Source: Laspinema sp. D2d (lineage in GTDB: Bacteria > Cyanobacteriota > Cyanobacteriia > Cyanobacteriales > Laspinemataceae). Taken from it: 47,037 nt of DNA. Where the stretch lies: assembly GCF_025370755.1 (NCBI RefSeq), contig NZ_JAMXFC010000044.1, positions 1-47,037 of the forward strand, read 5' to 3'. A program made the position numbers and the translations under genes. Below, piece after piece: positions 1 through 9,136 of this stretch. How positions within the stretch are numbered: position 1 is the stretch's first letter; each line of letters starts with the position of its first letter. The notes beneath the pieces were generated by a model. It had not been told where the DNA came from. It saw only the letters and a list, made by a program, of their open reading frames with translations, and searched no databases.

Positions 1-58
1 GGAGATGGGGAGGATGGGGAGGATGGGGAGGATGGGGAGGATGGGGAGGATGGGGAAG
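1..58 (+). repeat. G-rich 9-nt tandem array (GGGGAGGAT type)
   Basis: About six copies of a 9-nt unit read GGGGAGGAT on the plus strand. The array runs off the left edge. It faces a C-rich array at 117-229, so the two form an inverted pair around a short AT-rich core. By analogy with the other arrays in the window it probably follows a plus-strand gene ending just left of the window, but that is inference. Confidence 0.85.
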
Positions 59-91
59 ATTAAGAATTTTGAGGATTAAGAATTTTTTAGT

Positions 92-107
92 AACGACTTC
101 AGTCGTT
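92..107. other. Short perfect palindrome in the array core
   Basis: AACGACT (92-98) and AGTCGTT (101-107) form a 7-bp stem with a 2-nt loop. It lies in the AT-rich core between the G-rich array at 1-58 and the C-rich array at 117-229. It may act with the flanking arrays as a terminator or barrier between genes; there is no direct evidence for function. Confidence 0.5.
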
Positions 108-116
108 TACACACCC

Positions 117-229
117 TCTCCCGTCTCTCCCCCATCTCCCCTATCCTCCCCATCCTCCCCATCTCCCCCATCCTCCCTATCTCCCCTATCTCCCCTATCT
201 CCCCCATCCTCCCCAAAACCCCCCGCCCC
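117..229 (-). repeat. G-rich 9-nt tandem array downstream of kinase stop codon
   Basis: On the plus strand this is a run of ATCTCCCCC/ATCCTCCCC-type 9-mers; read on the minus strand it is the G-rich repeat GGGGAGGAT/GGGGGAGAT. It begins immediately after the TGA stop (232-230) of the minus-strand histidine kinase, so the transcript of that gene would carry the G-rich strand. The same placement is seen at 27637, 28017 and 46879. Confidence 0.85.
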
Positions 230-2575
230 TCAAGCGCAGCGACTTTTAACGCAAGGTTGTTTAGCGGGAATTTGTATTAAAAACTCAGTCCCTTGGCCGG
301 GTTCGGAGTCACATTTGAGGACGCCACCATGTTTATCGACAACAATTTTATAACTAATGGAGAGGCCGAGTCCGGTCCCTTTGCCTACGGGTTTGGTGGT
401 AAAGAAGGGGTCAAATAGGCGTTTTTTAACTTCTTCGGTCATTCCGGGTCCGTTATCGCGAATGCGGATGGAGACTTCGGTGGGGTTGCCGAGGGCATCG
501 GTTTTGGCAATGTCGGTGCTGATTTTAATAATATGGGGTGCGCCTTGATTTTCCAGGGCGTCCATTGCGTTGGTGAGAATGTTCATGAAGACTTGATTGA
601 GTTGTCCGGCGTAACATTCCACTTTGGGGAGTTTCCCGTATTCTTTGACGAGTTCGACCCCGGGATCTTTACCTTTGGGTTTCCAGCGGTTGTGCAAAAT
701 GAGCAGGGTGTTATCAATGCCTTCGTGAATGTCTACGGGCTTCATTTCGGCTTCATCGAGACGAGAGAAGTTGCGCAAGGAGACGACGATTTGACGAATG
801 CGATCGGCCCCCATCTGCATGGAGGCGAGGATTTTAGGCAGATCTTCGAGGAGAAAGTCGAGGTCAATATCTTCGGAGACTTCCAGAACTTCGGGGGCGG
901 GATTAGGGTAAAGGGTTTGATAGACTTCGATCAGGTGGAGCAGGTCTTGGGTGTAGTTGTTGGCATGGACGAGGTTGCCGGTGATGAAGTTAACGGGGTT
1001 GTTGATTTCGTGGGCGATGCCTGCGACCATTTGTCCGAGGCTGGACATTTTCTCGGTTTGGATTAACTGGGCTTGGGTTTGTTTGAGGTTTTGCAGGGCG
1101 ACGCTGAGTTGTTGCGCTTGGGTTTGGGCGGCGAGGGCGGCGGCGTGGGTTTGGGCGTAGAGTTCGGCTTGGTCGATCGCCAGGGCGAGTTGATCGACGA
1201 CGCCTTGGAGGAGTTCGATTTCACTATCGGTCCAGGGGCGGGGTTGGCTATGGCTACAGACGACGGCCCCGAGTTGACCGGAACGGGTTTCTAAGGGGAG
1301 GAGGAGGACGGAGACAATCCCCATTTCTGAGAAGAGGGTGCGGGTTTTGTCGTCTAAGTCGGCGCTGGTATCGAGACGATCGCTGCGTAAGGATTCTAGG
1401 TCCCTAATTTTCTGGGTGAGGGGGCCGCTGAGGGAGGCGGGGTATTCGCACAGGAGATTTTTTTTGTTGAGCGATCGCGATTCATGGGTCACGGTGAGAC
1501 TCGGCTGAAGCGGATGAGGCAGATACCACAAAAAATGACAGCGGTCAATTTGTAACAGGGAGTGAATTTCGGTGACGGCGGTTTCGAGGATGGTGTCGAG
1601 GTCAAGGGAGTTGCGAATCTGACTGGCAAGGCGGAACAGCAAGCCTTCACGACGAGAGAGGAGGGCTTCCCGGGCGCGATCGCGATCGATGGCGAGGGCT
1701 AAAGTGCTCGATACCCAGATTAGGAGGTTTTGGACGGACTCGCTCACCCCATTCTCGATGACGACTGCCATTACGCCACAAATCTGGTCATCAATTACTA
1801 GGGGTTGCAGTAAACAATCCGGGTGGAGTTCACAATTTTCTAAAGTGTCGTTTTTGCCCCGTTCTCTTTGGCGAACCAAGCAGCCGGTATAAGTTTTACG
1901 GGTTTGCGCGACGGTGCCGATTTGGGTTTGTCCTAGAGGAATGCGATCGGGGAACAGTTCCTGGTCTAACAGAATCCCAGCAGTGGACCGCATTTCAAGT
2001 TCTTTAAGCGCGGGATTCAAGGTCCAAACTCCGGCAGAGCTGGCTTCTAAATACTCCACGATCGCCCTCATGATCGGCGGGAACAGGGTTTCTAAAGGTC
2101 CTCCTTTGGCGAGGAGTCGCCCGATTTGAGCGCTGAACTCATAGAGGCGACTGCTATTCAGGGGAGTTTCTTCGAGTTGGTTTGGGGGGGTCACATTTTG
2201 GAAATACACGGATAAACCTTCGGAGTTTGGGTAGGCTTGCATTTTTAAACACCGTCCCAGATAAAATGCCTCAGCGGTGACCGTCCGTGCCTCACCTAGG
2301 GCGCGTCGGTATTCCTCTATCAATTTAGACTGATTCCATTGGCTTAATTCTTGCCAAATATTTCTACCCATTAAAAGATGCCTGGGTTTTCCTAAAATTT
2401 CTTCACCCTGGGGGTTGATTTCGGTAAAATTCCACTCGCGATCTAGTCGAAAATAACCGACATTTTTTAAATCTTCCCCCAAGGCGATCGCGCAGGTATC
2501 GCAACAGGTCCTGATAATCGGGGCATCTGCTAGGGGTTGAAGATCACAGGACTGGATGTTACTCGTTTTATCCAT
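230..2575 (-). CDS. PAS-GAF-GAF sensor histidine kinase
   Basis: This 781-residue protein is a cytoplasmic hybrid-sensor histidine kinase without visible membrane segments. Residues about 30-130 look like a PAS domain (ends near VYFQNVTPP). Two GAF-like regions follow at about 150-300 and 310-470, then a coiled coil and a HisKA-type dimerisation helix with EKMSSLGQMVAGIAHEINNP, where His522 is the expected phosphorylation site. The ATPase domain shows the N box (LNQVFMNILTN, near 660), the G1 box DNGPGM (about 707) and the F/G2 region FFTTKPVGKGTGLGL. Its transmitter closely resembles those at 5250-6758 and 43028-45268. No response regulator is adjacent, so it is an orphan kinase; the ligand is unknown, although GAF domains may bind a bilin or small molecule. 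The start ATG at 2575 overlaps the end of a doubtful upstream ORF by 8 nt. Confidence 0.93.
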   Translation of the reverse strand: MDKTSNIQSCDLQPLADAPIIRTCCDTCAIALGEDLKNVGYFRLDREWNFTEINPQGEEILGKPRHLLMGRNIWQELSQWNQSKLIEEYRRALGEARTVTAEAFYLGRCLKMQAYPNSEGLSVYFQNVTPPNQLEETPLNSSRLYEFSAQIGRLLAKGGPLETLFPPIMRAIVEYLEASSAGVWTLNPALKELEMRSTAGILLDQELFPDRIPLGQTQIGTVAQTRKTYTGCLVRQRERGKNDTLENCELHPDCLLQPLVIDDQICGVMAVVIENGVSESVQNLLIWVSSTLALAIDRDRAREALLSRREGLLFRLASQIRNSLDLDTILETAVTEIHSLLQIDRCHFLWYLPHPLQPSLTVTHESRSLNKKNLLCEYPASLSGPLTQKIRDLESLRSDRLDTSADLDDKTRTLFSEMGIVSVLLLPLETRSGQLGAVVCSHSQPRPWTDSEIELLQGVVDQLALAIDQAELYAQTHAAALAAQTQAQQLSVALQNLKQTQAQLIQTEKMSSLGQMVAGIAHEINNPVNFITGNLVHANNYTQDLLHLIEVYQTLYPNPAPEVLEVSEDIDLDFLLEDLPKILASMQMGADRIRQIVVSLRNFSRLDEAEMKPVDIHEGIDNTLLILHNRWKPKGKDPGVELVKEYGKLPKVECYAGQLNQVFMNILTNAMDALENQGAPHIIKISTDIAKTDALGNPTEVSIRIRDNGPGMTEEVKKRLFDPFFTTKPVGKGTGLGLSISYKIVVDKHGGVLKCDSEPGQGTEFLIQIPAKQPCVKSRCA

Positions 2576-3191
2576 GACAATTCCATTGATGTACGGGAGT
2601 TATACCCGAGGTCCCCAAACTCTGCACCGGCGATCGCAATTGAGCGGATCGACGCTTTCGACACACCCGTTGTCCGCTGCCTTCCTCTATTATTCTTCCC
2701 CAGTCCAAGGAAAACCCTCGCCACACCCTAAAAGCAGCATCTGTAATTCCCGGATCAACTCGGATACAGTCCTGGGAATGGAGAAAACTGACCTCAGAGT
2801 GTAAGGTTTGCTTCACCTGAGAACCGTTTCTATCGAAGACTCCTTCTAAAGGGTATTCCTCTAAAGTTTGACCCCGGTGACTCTCCATCAACTCCCGGAT
2901 ACTTTTGAGTGCAACCCTAGCATCAATCCAAATTGGGGGTTTTTGCTTACCTGATTGGCCTATCCTCGACGGTTTTAGCCCCCAGGGGAGCCCGGAGGAT
3001 GGACACCCCAGCATCGCCCTCCATGCCGGTTGATCAACCTGCACCAAACAACGGACGGCCCAAGGGCTGTAGTGAGTTTGAGTCACCCCTCGTTCGAGCT
3101 CCGTCCAGGCAAAGATCCTGGAAAAGCCGATTGAGACTTGATCCCTCCCGTTATGTTTGATTTGTTTTTGACTTGGCACTGGACCTTTCAT
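2568..3191 (-). CDS. Doubtful hypothetical ORF upstream of the kinase
   Basis: An open frame of 207 codons on the minus strand ends in TAA overlapping the ATG of the kinase gene by 8 nt, which is a spacing typical of translational coupling. The protein matches no family I recognise, is rich in Arg/Ser/Gly, and has no clear domain, signal peptide or membrane segment. The start ATG at 3191 has no good ribosome-binding site. It may be a chance ORF, a degraded gene, or a 5' leader of the kinase. I include it only because of its length and the 8-nt overlap. Confidence 0.2.
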   Translation of the reverse strand: MKGPVPSQKQIKHNGRDQVSIGFSRIFAWTELERGVTQTHYSPWAVRCLVQVDQPAWRAMLGCPSSGLPWGLKPSRIGQSGKQKPPIWIDARVALKSIRELMESHRGQTLEEYPLEGVFDRNGSQVKQTLHSEVSFLHSQDCIRVDPGITDAAFRVWRGFSLDWGRIIEEGSGQRVCRKRRSAQLRSPVQSLGTSGITPVHQWNCHG

Positions 3192-5249
3192 TTGAAGGTA
3201 CCTCTCCCCAAATTAGAAACCGCCAGTCTTTCTGACTGGACTATCGCTTTTTATCCTGGATTGGATTGCTCGGCACTGAGTTAATTTTACGGGAAATTAC
3301 CCCCACTCGATATGGGAAAATTGCGGATTTAAGGATTAACTTTTAAACAGCGCAGATGCAGCAATCCTTGCCAATTTTAGCTAAGGTATTTTCCCCAGCG
3401 CCATATTTATAGTCATTTATATCCAACGGTTTTATTCCCTCTTTCATCCTCTCCTATCATCTAGTATGTCTTTCTGGGTGATATTTTTTAAAGGATTTAA
3501 TAAAAATTAACTTTTTGTAAAACTGACTCGGGCTGGGTCAAGGTTCAAGGGATAGGACAACTCCTGCCTTCCCGAGGCACGTTAATTTTTTATCGAAGAA
3601 AAGCCAAGTTTAAAATACCTAATGATATCAAAAAAAAAGCCTTGATGTCAAGGAATCCTAACGAATAAAGCGGGACCCCAATCTCAGGCGATCGCCCCTG
3701 GCTTGGGTCACTCCGTTAGGGCAACCTAAAAGCCTCTTTTTAGACCTAGGTATCGCTGTGGAACAGGCTTCTCTCCTGCTTTGAATGGGTACAATCTACA
3801 CTCTTGCACCGTTGTTTTTGAGGGTTCCCCCAAATTTTTAACCGATTCAGAGATATTCTGAACCGACCGGATCTGAATGCAAAGAAATGATAAAGAAAAA
3901 AGCACTGTCTGTAAAGGAATCATGAACGATTGTTCTGGCATTATTTCCCGGATTTCACCGGACTGGGGCAGATGAATCAGCCGTTCTTTCTCAGATTTCC
4001 AGCCTCATTCCCCACCCCAAGGCAACTGTCCCAATTTTCTACGGTTAGGGAACCTTTGATGCAGAACAGTAGCCTTTTTAAGGGGAGTCTATGGGGATCA
4101 CTTCGAGTCAATGCATCCGGAACCCATCCTCTACATCCATCGGGGAATCCCATTCCTAAACTCGGTCCTGATCGTTCCCCTTGACTCCGACGAAGACTAT
4201 CCTAAACCGGGTAGTCTTTCGAGGACCGTCTCTTCAGACTTCTCACTTTATTTATCGGCTTTCTTGGGGAACTTTTAAGCCTCTCCTCTCTCCTTAACCT
4301 CATCGGTTTTGCCCCGGATATACTTGAAGGATTGAGCCGGAGTTTCCTAATTTTCGACAGGGCTGATTATCCTAATTTTTCTGGGGAGTTCAGCCTGATG
4401 AATTAGAAGATTTGCTGACTGAATGGCAGTAAATTGTCAAAATTTAACCCCAGGCTTTGGCCTCAATTCTCAGGTTTCAGCCTGAAGTTTTATTCAGTCA
4501 TGAAGGAATAATACTCGATTAAATCAGAGTACCCCTGGGTTGCTGGCTGAGTTCCGAGAGCAGAGTCAGCAGTTTGGCTGAAAAAAATATGGCCCTTCTT
4601 AGACTTCATCTCCCCTTACCCAGGGTCTTTAGAGCAGAATGGTCGTTCGGTTTACAAGCCCCTACAACCTAAAGGATCAGCCCTGTAAGAACTATGAAAA
4701 AATGTAACTTTTGTATTAAGTTTTATGATCGCCAGGGTTGAGATTGGATGAAATAGGAGCCGTTCTTAAAAAAAGTATTAAGAGATACTTAAAAAGTCCA
4801 GAAAGTGATCTATAAAACAAAATAGGAGTCAAGGATCAGTTACAAAGGAGGAAGACATCTTAAGTCGGGTTGTCCAAGAGGTAGGCGAAGTCAAAACTTT
4901 CTCAAAATTCACGAATCACAGATCTCAAGTTGTTAAAGGGATGCTGAGGAGATGAAGAAATGAAAAGGTTGTCACTCGACTGATACCCAGGAGAGTCCCG
5001 AAGGAGAACTCACGAATCAACCGAAATATTGGGAAAACCGAGTTTTCAGCAACCCCGTGTCAAAGAATTTTACGATCGCCCTAGGGGAAGTCCCTCAGTT
5101 AGCACCGCCGGACCCGGAAGGATTAAATGCTTCACCGATTCCCTAGCTAGAATTTGGCCGAGCTAATTAGAGAAATTGTTTAAAGTCAAGCCCGGGGCAA
5201 CATAATACTAGAATTGTGCGAAAATATTAAGCAAAGGATGTTATTCGTT
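3192..5249. other. Two-kilobase region with no convincing gene
   Basis: Short open frames on both strands (for example 3726-3941 minus and 3930-4184 plus) have low-complexity or unnatural composition and match nothing I recognise. Small palindromes are present, such as CCAGTC/GACTGG at 3223-3239 and CCTTGA/TCAAGG near 3640-3655. AAAGGAGG near 4843 is not followed by a start codon at a usable distance. The last few hundred bases probably hold the promoter of the downstream kinase. The stretch may be a decayed gene or may contain untranslated RNA. Confidence 0.5.
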
Positions 5250-6758
5250 ATGTTAACCACACTTCAATCTGAGTATAAAGAACAAGCCGAGATACAGGCA
5301 CTCCAGCAACAACTCGCAGCAAGGGAAATCCGGTTTCGGAATGTTATCGATAAATTGGCGGATGGGATTATCATCGTTGATAGCAAGGGACTGGTCCGCT
5401 TTATTAACCGTGCTGCCGAATGTTTGCTGAAATGTCAAGCGGATGCTTTGCTTGGAAAAGAAGTGTTTGGCACCCGGGTGTTTGAAATCCAGGGGGGTCA
5501 AATCGGGACAGAAATTATTCAGCGGGTTGGAGATAGCGATCGCGATAGCACCAGAGTTGTGCAAACGCAAGTGGAAATTTTGCGCAAAGGCGAAGAAGAT
5601 GCGATCGCAGAAATGCGAATTGTGGAAACCGAATGGGAAGGAGAAAAAGCGCTCATGGCGTCCCTTCGGGATATTACTTCCCGGGTGCGAGCACTGGAAG
5701 CATTGCAAAAATCTGAGGCGCAGCTTAGGGAACAAACTCAACAACTGGAGCGGACCCTGCAGCAACTCAAGCAGACTCAATCTCAACTGATTCAAACGGA
5801 AAAAATGTCAAGTTTGGGTCAAATGGTAGCTGGGGTGGCTCATGAAATTAACAACCCGGTTAACTTTATCTATGGAAATATCGATCACGCCAGTTGCTAT
5901 ATCCAAGATTTAATGGGGTTGATGGCACTGTATGAACAAAACTACCCCAATCCAGCGGAAGAGATTACTCAGTATGCTCAGGAAATTGATCTCGAATTTT
6001 TGAGTCAGGATCTCCCCAAACTCCTCTCTTCGATGAAGTTGGGAACCGATCGCATTCGCGAAATTGTGATGAGCTTGCGGAATTTCTCGCGGTTGGATGA
6101 GGCGCAAATGAAGCGAGTGAATATTCATGAAGGGATTGATAGTACCCTGCTAATTCTGCAAAATCGTCTAAAAGCGCGATCGGGTTTTCCGGGAATTGAA
6201 TTGATTAAAGAGTACGGCAATTTAGAGCAGATTGAATGCTATGCCGGACAACTCAATCAAGTCTTTATGAATATTATCAGCAATTCCATTGATGCGATTG
6301 AAGAAAGTTCTAAGTTTTTAGTGCTGCATTCGGAATTGTCCGACTCCAAGGGAGAAGGATCATCGGCGAGCAGTAAAATCTCACCTAAAATTAGGATTGC
6401 GACTGAATTGGTTGAAAAGACTGCGGGGAGTGGCGATCGCGATGAAACCCGTCTGCTTATTAAAATTTCCGATAACGGGCCCGGGATGAGCGAGGAAGTG
6501 AGGCAACGATTGTTTGATCCATTTTTTACCACAAAACCGGTGGGTAAAGGCACGGGGTTAGGGTTGTCAATTTCTTATCACATTGTGGTTGAAAAACATG
6601 GCGGTCAATTACAATGTATTTCTACGCCTGACGAAGGAACGGAATTTATCATTGATATTCCGATGCAACAGCAAAAACGGAAGTCTTCTGAAGCCCCGGC
6701 AAATCGCTCAGATTTACGACCTCAAACGCGCTTTCAACCGCATCTCAAAGCTTGCTAA
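5250..6758 (+). CDS. PAS-domain sensor histidine kinase
   Basis: This soluble histidine kinase of about 502 residues starts with a short coiled coil. A PAS domain follows (about residues 25-140, with DGIIIVDSKGLVRFINRAAE), then a second coiled coil and a HisKA region with EKMSSLGQMVAGVAHEINNP; the phospho-acceptor is His198 in this numbering. The ATPase domain has LNQVFMNIISN, DNGPGM and FFTTKPVGKGTGLGL, with an insertion rich in Ser/Glu between the N and G1 boxes. An open frame extends up to a TTG at 5214 and another ATG lies at 5238. I prefer ATG 5250 because AAAGGA at 5233-5238 lies 11 nt before it. No response regulator is adjacent. The core is very similar to the kinase at 230-2575. Confidence 0.92.
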   Translation: MLTTLQSEYKEQAEIQALQQQLAAREIRFRNVIDKLADGIIIVDSKGLVRFINRAAECLLKCQADALLGKEVFGTRVFEIQGGQIGTEIIQRVGDSDRDSTRVVQTQVEILRKGEEDAIAEMRIVETEWEGEKALMASLRDITSRVRALEALQKSEAQLREQTQQLERTLQQLKQTQSQLIQTEKMSSLGQMVAGVAHEINNPVNFIYGNIDHASCYIQDLMGLMALYEQNYPNPAEEITQYAQEIDLEFLSQDLPKLLSSMKLGTDRIREIVMSLRNFSRLDEAQMKRVNIHEGIDSTLLILQNRLKARSGFPGIELIKEYGNLEQIECYAGQLNQVFMNIISNSIDAIEESSKFLVLHSELSDSKGEGSSASSKISPKIRIATELVEKTAGSGDRDETRLLIKISDNGPGMSEEVRQRLFDPFFTTKPVGKGTGLGLSISYHIVVEKHGGQLQCISTPDEGTEFIIDIPMQQQKRKSSEAPANRSDLRPQTRFQPHLKAC

Positions 6759-7261
6759 ATTTTGATTTGTTGGGAACCACCTAGCCTGCTTTTGATTTTT
6801 TCCCAGGGTGCCCTATGTTGAATGAGTGGAGGAATTTCAACTCGGCCTAAGTTTTGGCCCGGTTTTGGGTTGGGCTATCTTTATGGGTCTTGAAATCGGC
6901 TAACCTCTGAGCCAGTCTTCCTGTTTAATCAGGAGCATGGGTCATGGGTAAATTTGCTGTTTCAAGATGAATTTTCAAGGTGCAGAAGCAGGCCAGGAGG
7001 AACCCGTAATTCCGAGGCGGCGGAGAGTTCAGAGGGTGTTAAAACTCTCGGGGAATTTACTTAGAAATACTATAACAGATTTTTCAAAAAAATACCATTT
7101 GCGTAAAAAGACTGAAAAAGATTAACTCTCGGACTCAGTTTCGGGAAGGAGGGTTCAAGAAAGTCGGGGATTTCCGGGGCGATCGCCCTTGCTGGAGTTT
7201 GTTGAGTGAACACTCGCAGCAGGGGAGAATGAGGAAATTTTTAAGGGCGATCGCGGGCGGA
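6759..7261. other. Intergenic region between convergent genes
   Basis: About 500 bases lie between the kinase stop and the 3' end of a minus-strand small membrane protein gene. HIP1-type motifs occur near 7180 and 7250. I see no gene, RNA or clear terminator. Confidence 0.5.
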
Positions 7262-7507
7262 TTAATGGGCTTTATTGAAGCGCTTAGAAATCCAACTGGT
7301 CAATCCACTCAACAGCGCACCGGCCATTAAAATGCCAATTGCGGGGTTAAAAACAGGTTGCCAGAGTTGGTGCCAAATGTCGAGGCCCAGATTGACGCCG
7401 GTGGATCGTCCCACGACGGCGATCGCAAACCAAACAAAGCTGAGCAATACAAAAAATACATCGGCGACTAAAAACAGGTTCAGCCAATTTAAAAGTTTTT
7501 CTTTCAT
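7262..7507 (-). CDS. Small two-helix membrane protein, function unknown
   Basis: This 81-residue protein has two hydrophobic segments (about residues 12-33 and 50-68), separated by a loop containing the motif STGVNLGLDIWHQLWQPV, and ends in a basic tail (SKRFNKAH). It begins with the typical MKEKLLNWLNLF amphipathic start. The composition and two-helix layout are those of a real membrane protein of the kind often annotated as hypothetical in cyanobacteria. The gene at 7641-7961 is on the same strand 133 bp upstream and also encodes a small membrane protein, so they may be co-transcribed. I cannot assign a function. Confidence 0.7.
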   Translation of the reverse strand: MKEKLLNWLNLFLVADVFFVLLSFVWFAIAVVGRSTGVNLGLDIWHQLWQPVFNPAIGILMAGALLSGLTSWISKRFNKAH

Positions 7508-7640
7508 GGGCGCTTGGTAGTCCTAATCCTTTAAAACAATTAACCCCATTGCGGCGATCGCACTTCGGTGAATGGTAAGATATCACCGCTAGGGTATCAC
7601 GAGTGGGGTAAGTCCGGGGAATCAGTCGCGAATCCCTCCC

Positions 7641-7961
7641 TTAGATGCGTCGCAGTAACGGAACGACCCTCGGAGAATGGGCGATCGCCCAGACATTGAT
7701 GCTCAGACACAGACTGGCTAGAGCGAGCAAGATATAGGTAGGAGCCATGACTACCCCAATCAGGAACCAACTGAGAACGTGCAAGACCATGACGACGGCA
7801 TAAAAACTAGCGATCGCTGCCATCACGCGAATCTGTAGTTTTTGGGTTCCCAGTCCCATAAAAATCAAAGTTTGTAAGGTTGCTAGTAAGTTGGCCGGAA
7901 CTAAAAATGCGCAAATTGCAATACAGTGGGTTCGAGAAAATTCGCAAATCAGATCAAACAT
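7641..7961 (-). CDS. Small membrane protein, function unknown
   Basis: This 106-residue protein has three or four hydrophobic segments (roughly residues 12-38, 46-72 and 75-96) and a basic C-terminus (LLRRI), typical of an inner-membrane protein. ATG at 7961 (MFDLICEF) is preferred over a TTG two codons earlier. It is followed on the same strand by another small membrane protein gene (7262-7507). No catalytic motif or recognised family. Confidence 0.65.
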   Translation of the reverse strand: MFDLICEFSRTHCIAICAFLVPANLLATLQTLIFMGLGTQKLQIRVMAAIASFYAVVMVLHVLSWFLIGVVMAPTYILLALASLCLSINVWAIAHSPRVVPLLRRI

Positions 7962-8129
7962 TATCAACGTATCAAAAGAGTTTGTGCTAAGTGGAATTTT
8001 TTTAAAATCCCTGGGTTTACTGTAGCATATTGATTTGAAAATGGGACGAATGATAGATAAATTTTATCAAAAATTGAGGTATGGTAAAAATAAGAACCTT
8101 GTAAATTCTTGTAAAGGATAGCGCACCCA

Positions 8130-8240
8130 ATGGAAAATGCAGAAGGAATTTTTAATGTAGTGGCCGGACTGCTGGCCGTAGGAATTTTTGTCGGGGGGAT
8201 GCTGATGATGTTTACCACAGTCTGGACGACCAAGCGGTAA
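8130..8240 (+). CDS. 36-residue single-pass membrane protein
   Basis: ATG 8130 to TAA 8238-8240 encodes 36 residues beginning MENAEGIFNVVAGLLAVGIF and ending FTTVWTTKR. The layout is an acidic N-terminus, one continuous hydrophobic helix (about residues 9-29) and a basic C-terminal end, as in small photosystem or cytochrome b6f subunits. I do not recognise it as any named Psb, Psa or Pet subunit. AAAGGA at 8113-8118 lies 11 nt before the ATG, and a strong hairpin at 8266-8299 follows the stop, so the unit looks like a complete small gene. It could be an accessory subunit of a thylakoid complex; that is inference from form only. Confidence 0.6.
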   Translation: MENAEGIFNVVAGLLAVGIFVGGMLMMFTTVWTTKR

Positions 8241-8265
8241 ATCCCTGAACCGGCAAAAAGCCTCT

Positions 8266-8299
8266 CGGGAGTAGCGGTGCGATCGCCGTTCTACTCCCG
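8266..8299 (+). terminator. Strong hairpin after the 36-residue ORF
   Basis: CGGGAGTAG (8266-8274) pairs with CTACTCCCG (8291-8299), with a further CGG/CCG pairing inside around a CGATCG loop. It lies 25 nt after the stop of the small membrane protein gene. No long T tract follows, so it may be a weak terminator or an mRNA-stabilising hairpin. Confidence 0.5.
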
Positions 8300-8459
8300 T
8301 TAACCCGAATTAAAACAGGTGCATCGGTAAGGGAGAGGGCAGCAAATCCCGATGGAGTTGCGTTGAAAACAAAGGAAAAAAATCCCGGGACTCGGTACCA
8401 CATTCGGGGGCAAAATTGGTTATGATAAGATACAAAACCCCTTAGTGGTTTGTCCCTCA

Positions 8460-9020
8460 ATGCAAAATAGATCTTTCATCAATCAAGTGATGACAGCGGG
8501 AATCCTATCTGTGGCGATCGCGCCTTGGATCCAGCCCCTTGTCAATGCCCGCGAACCCGTTCCATTATTTTTATTGGATACGCAATGTGTCACCAATGGA
8601 CCAGGGCGATCGCAACAAGAAACCTTAGATATATCCATCGGGAGAAAAGTCTATCGGTCTTATTTCTTTTTAGGTCCAGGGAGTCGAGAAGTCTCCGTTA
8701 CTTGTCGAATTGGAGAAGAATCGGGTCAATTTGAATCCCTGTTATTAGAATTTGGAATGCGCGATAATGACCGAGGAAGTCCGCCGAATGCGGTCAATAT
8801 TTATTTAGATGGGGTGCGGCAGGAATCCTATACCTTGACTCCCGGAGAGCAAGTTTCTTTATCTCTGAATCTGACTAATGTCAGTCATGTTGCCATTGAA
8901 ACCGTTTGTTCGAGTCAAACTCGCTATTGTGATCGCGTGTACTTTTTTGAATCTACTCTTTTACCTCGGGTGAATTTAGTCCCTTCCGAGTCTAATTCTG
9001 AGTCTCCCAATCAAATTTAG
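8460..9020 (+). CDS. Exported protein, NPCBM-like fold suspected
   Basis: This protein of about 186 residues begins with a signal peptide (MQNRSFINQVMTAGILSVAI..., probable cleavage after VNA near residue 30). The mature part is beta-rich. It reads like the NPCBM/NEW2 carbohydrate-binding-module fold: an extended strand pattern, then AVNIYLDGVRQESYTLTPGE, then LSLNLTNVSHVAIETVC, with paired cysteines (for example near CSSQTRYC) that may form disulfides outside the cytoplasm. The fold assignment is by eye and uncertain. The frame stays open to a GTG at 8445, but ATG 8460 begins the signal peptide directly. It is convergent with the aldo/keto reductase gene. Confidence 0.75.
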   Translation: MQNRSFINQVMTAGILSVAIAPWIQPLVNAREPVPLFLLDTQCVTNGPGRSQQETLDISIGRKVYRSYFFLGPGSREVSVTCRIGEESGQFESLLLEFGMRDNDRGSPPNAVNIYLDGVRQESYTLTPGEQVSLSLNLTNVSHVAIETVCSSQTRYCDRVYFFESTLLPRVNLVPSESNSESPNQI

Positions 9021-9041
9021 GACAACAGTTTCATCCCCCAA

Positions 9042-9067
9042 ACCGGCGAGGGTGAAACCCCGCCGGT
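9042..9067 (+). terminator. GC-rich hairpin between convergent genes
   Basis: ACCGGCG (9042-9048) pairs with CGCCGGT (9061-9067) and GGG with CCC inside, leaving one bulged base and a TGAAA loop. It lies 22 nt after the exported-protein stop and before the end of the convergent aldo/keto reductase gene. No T tract follows, so terminator activity is inferred. Confidence 0.45.
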
Positions 9068-9136
9068 ATCACCGGATAACCTGACCGAAAAAGCCTTTTA
9101 ATCTGGGTTAAAGGGGGCAACAGACGACCCTTTTTG

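Noticed and set aside
533-1066. A plus-strand ORF of 177 codons
   Set aside because: It is the antisense shadow of the histidine kinase, whose motifs are unambiguous.
230-2575. The kinase as a phytochrome, because of its GAF domains
   Set aside because: I could not see the conserved chromophore-binding Cys-His context in either GAF domain, so only a general GAF assignment is made.
3930-4184. A plus-strand ORF of 84 codons in the gene-poor region
   Set aside because: It begins at a TTG without a ribosome-binding site, is Pro/Ser-rich without domain character, and a 16-codon ATG frame overlaps it; there is no evidence of coding.
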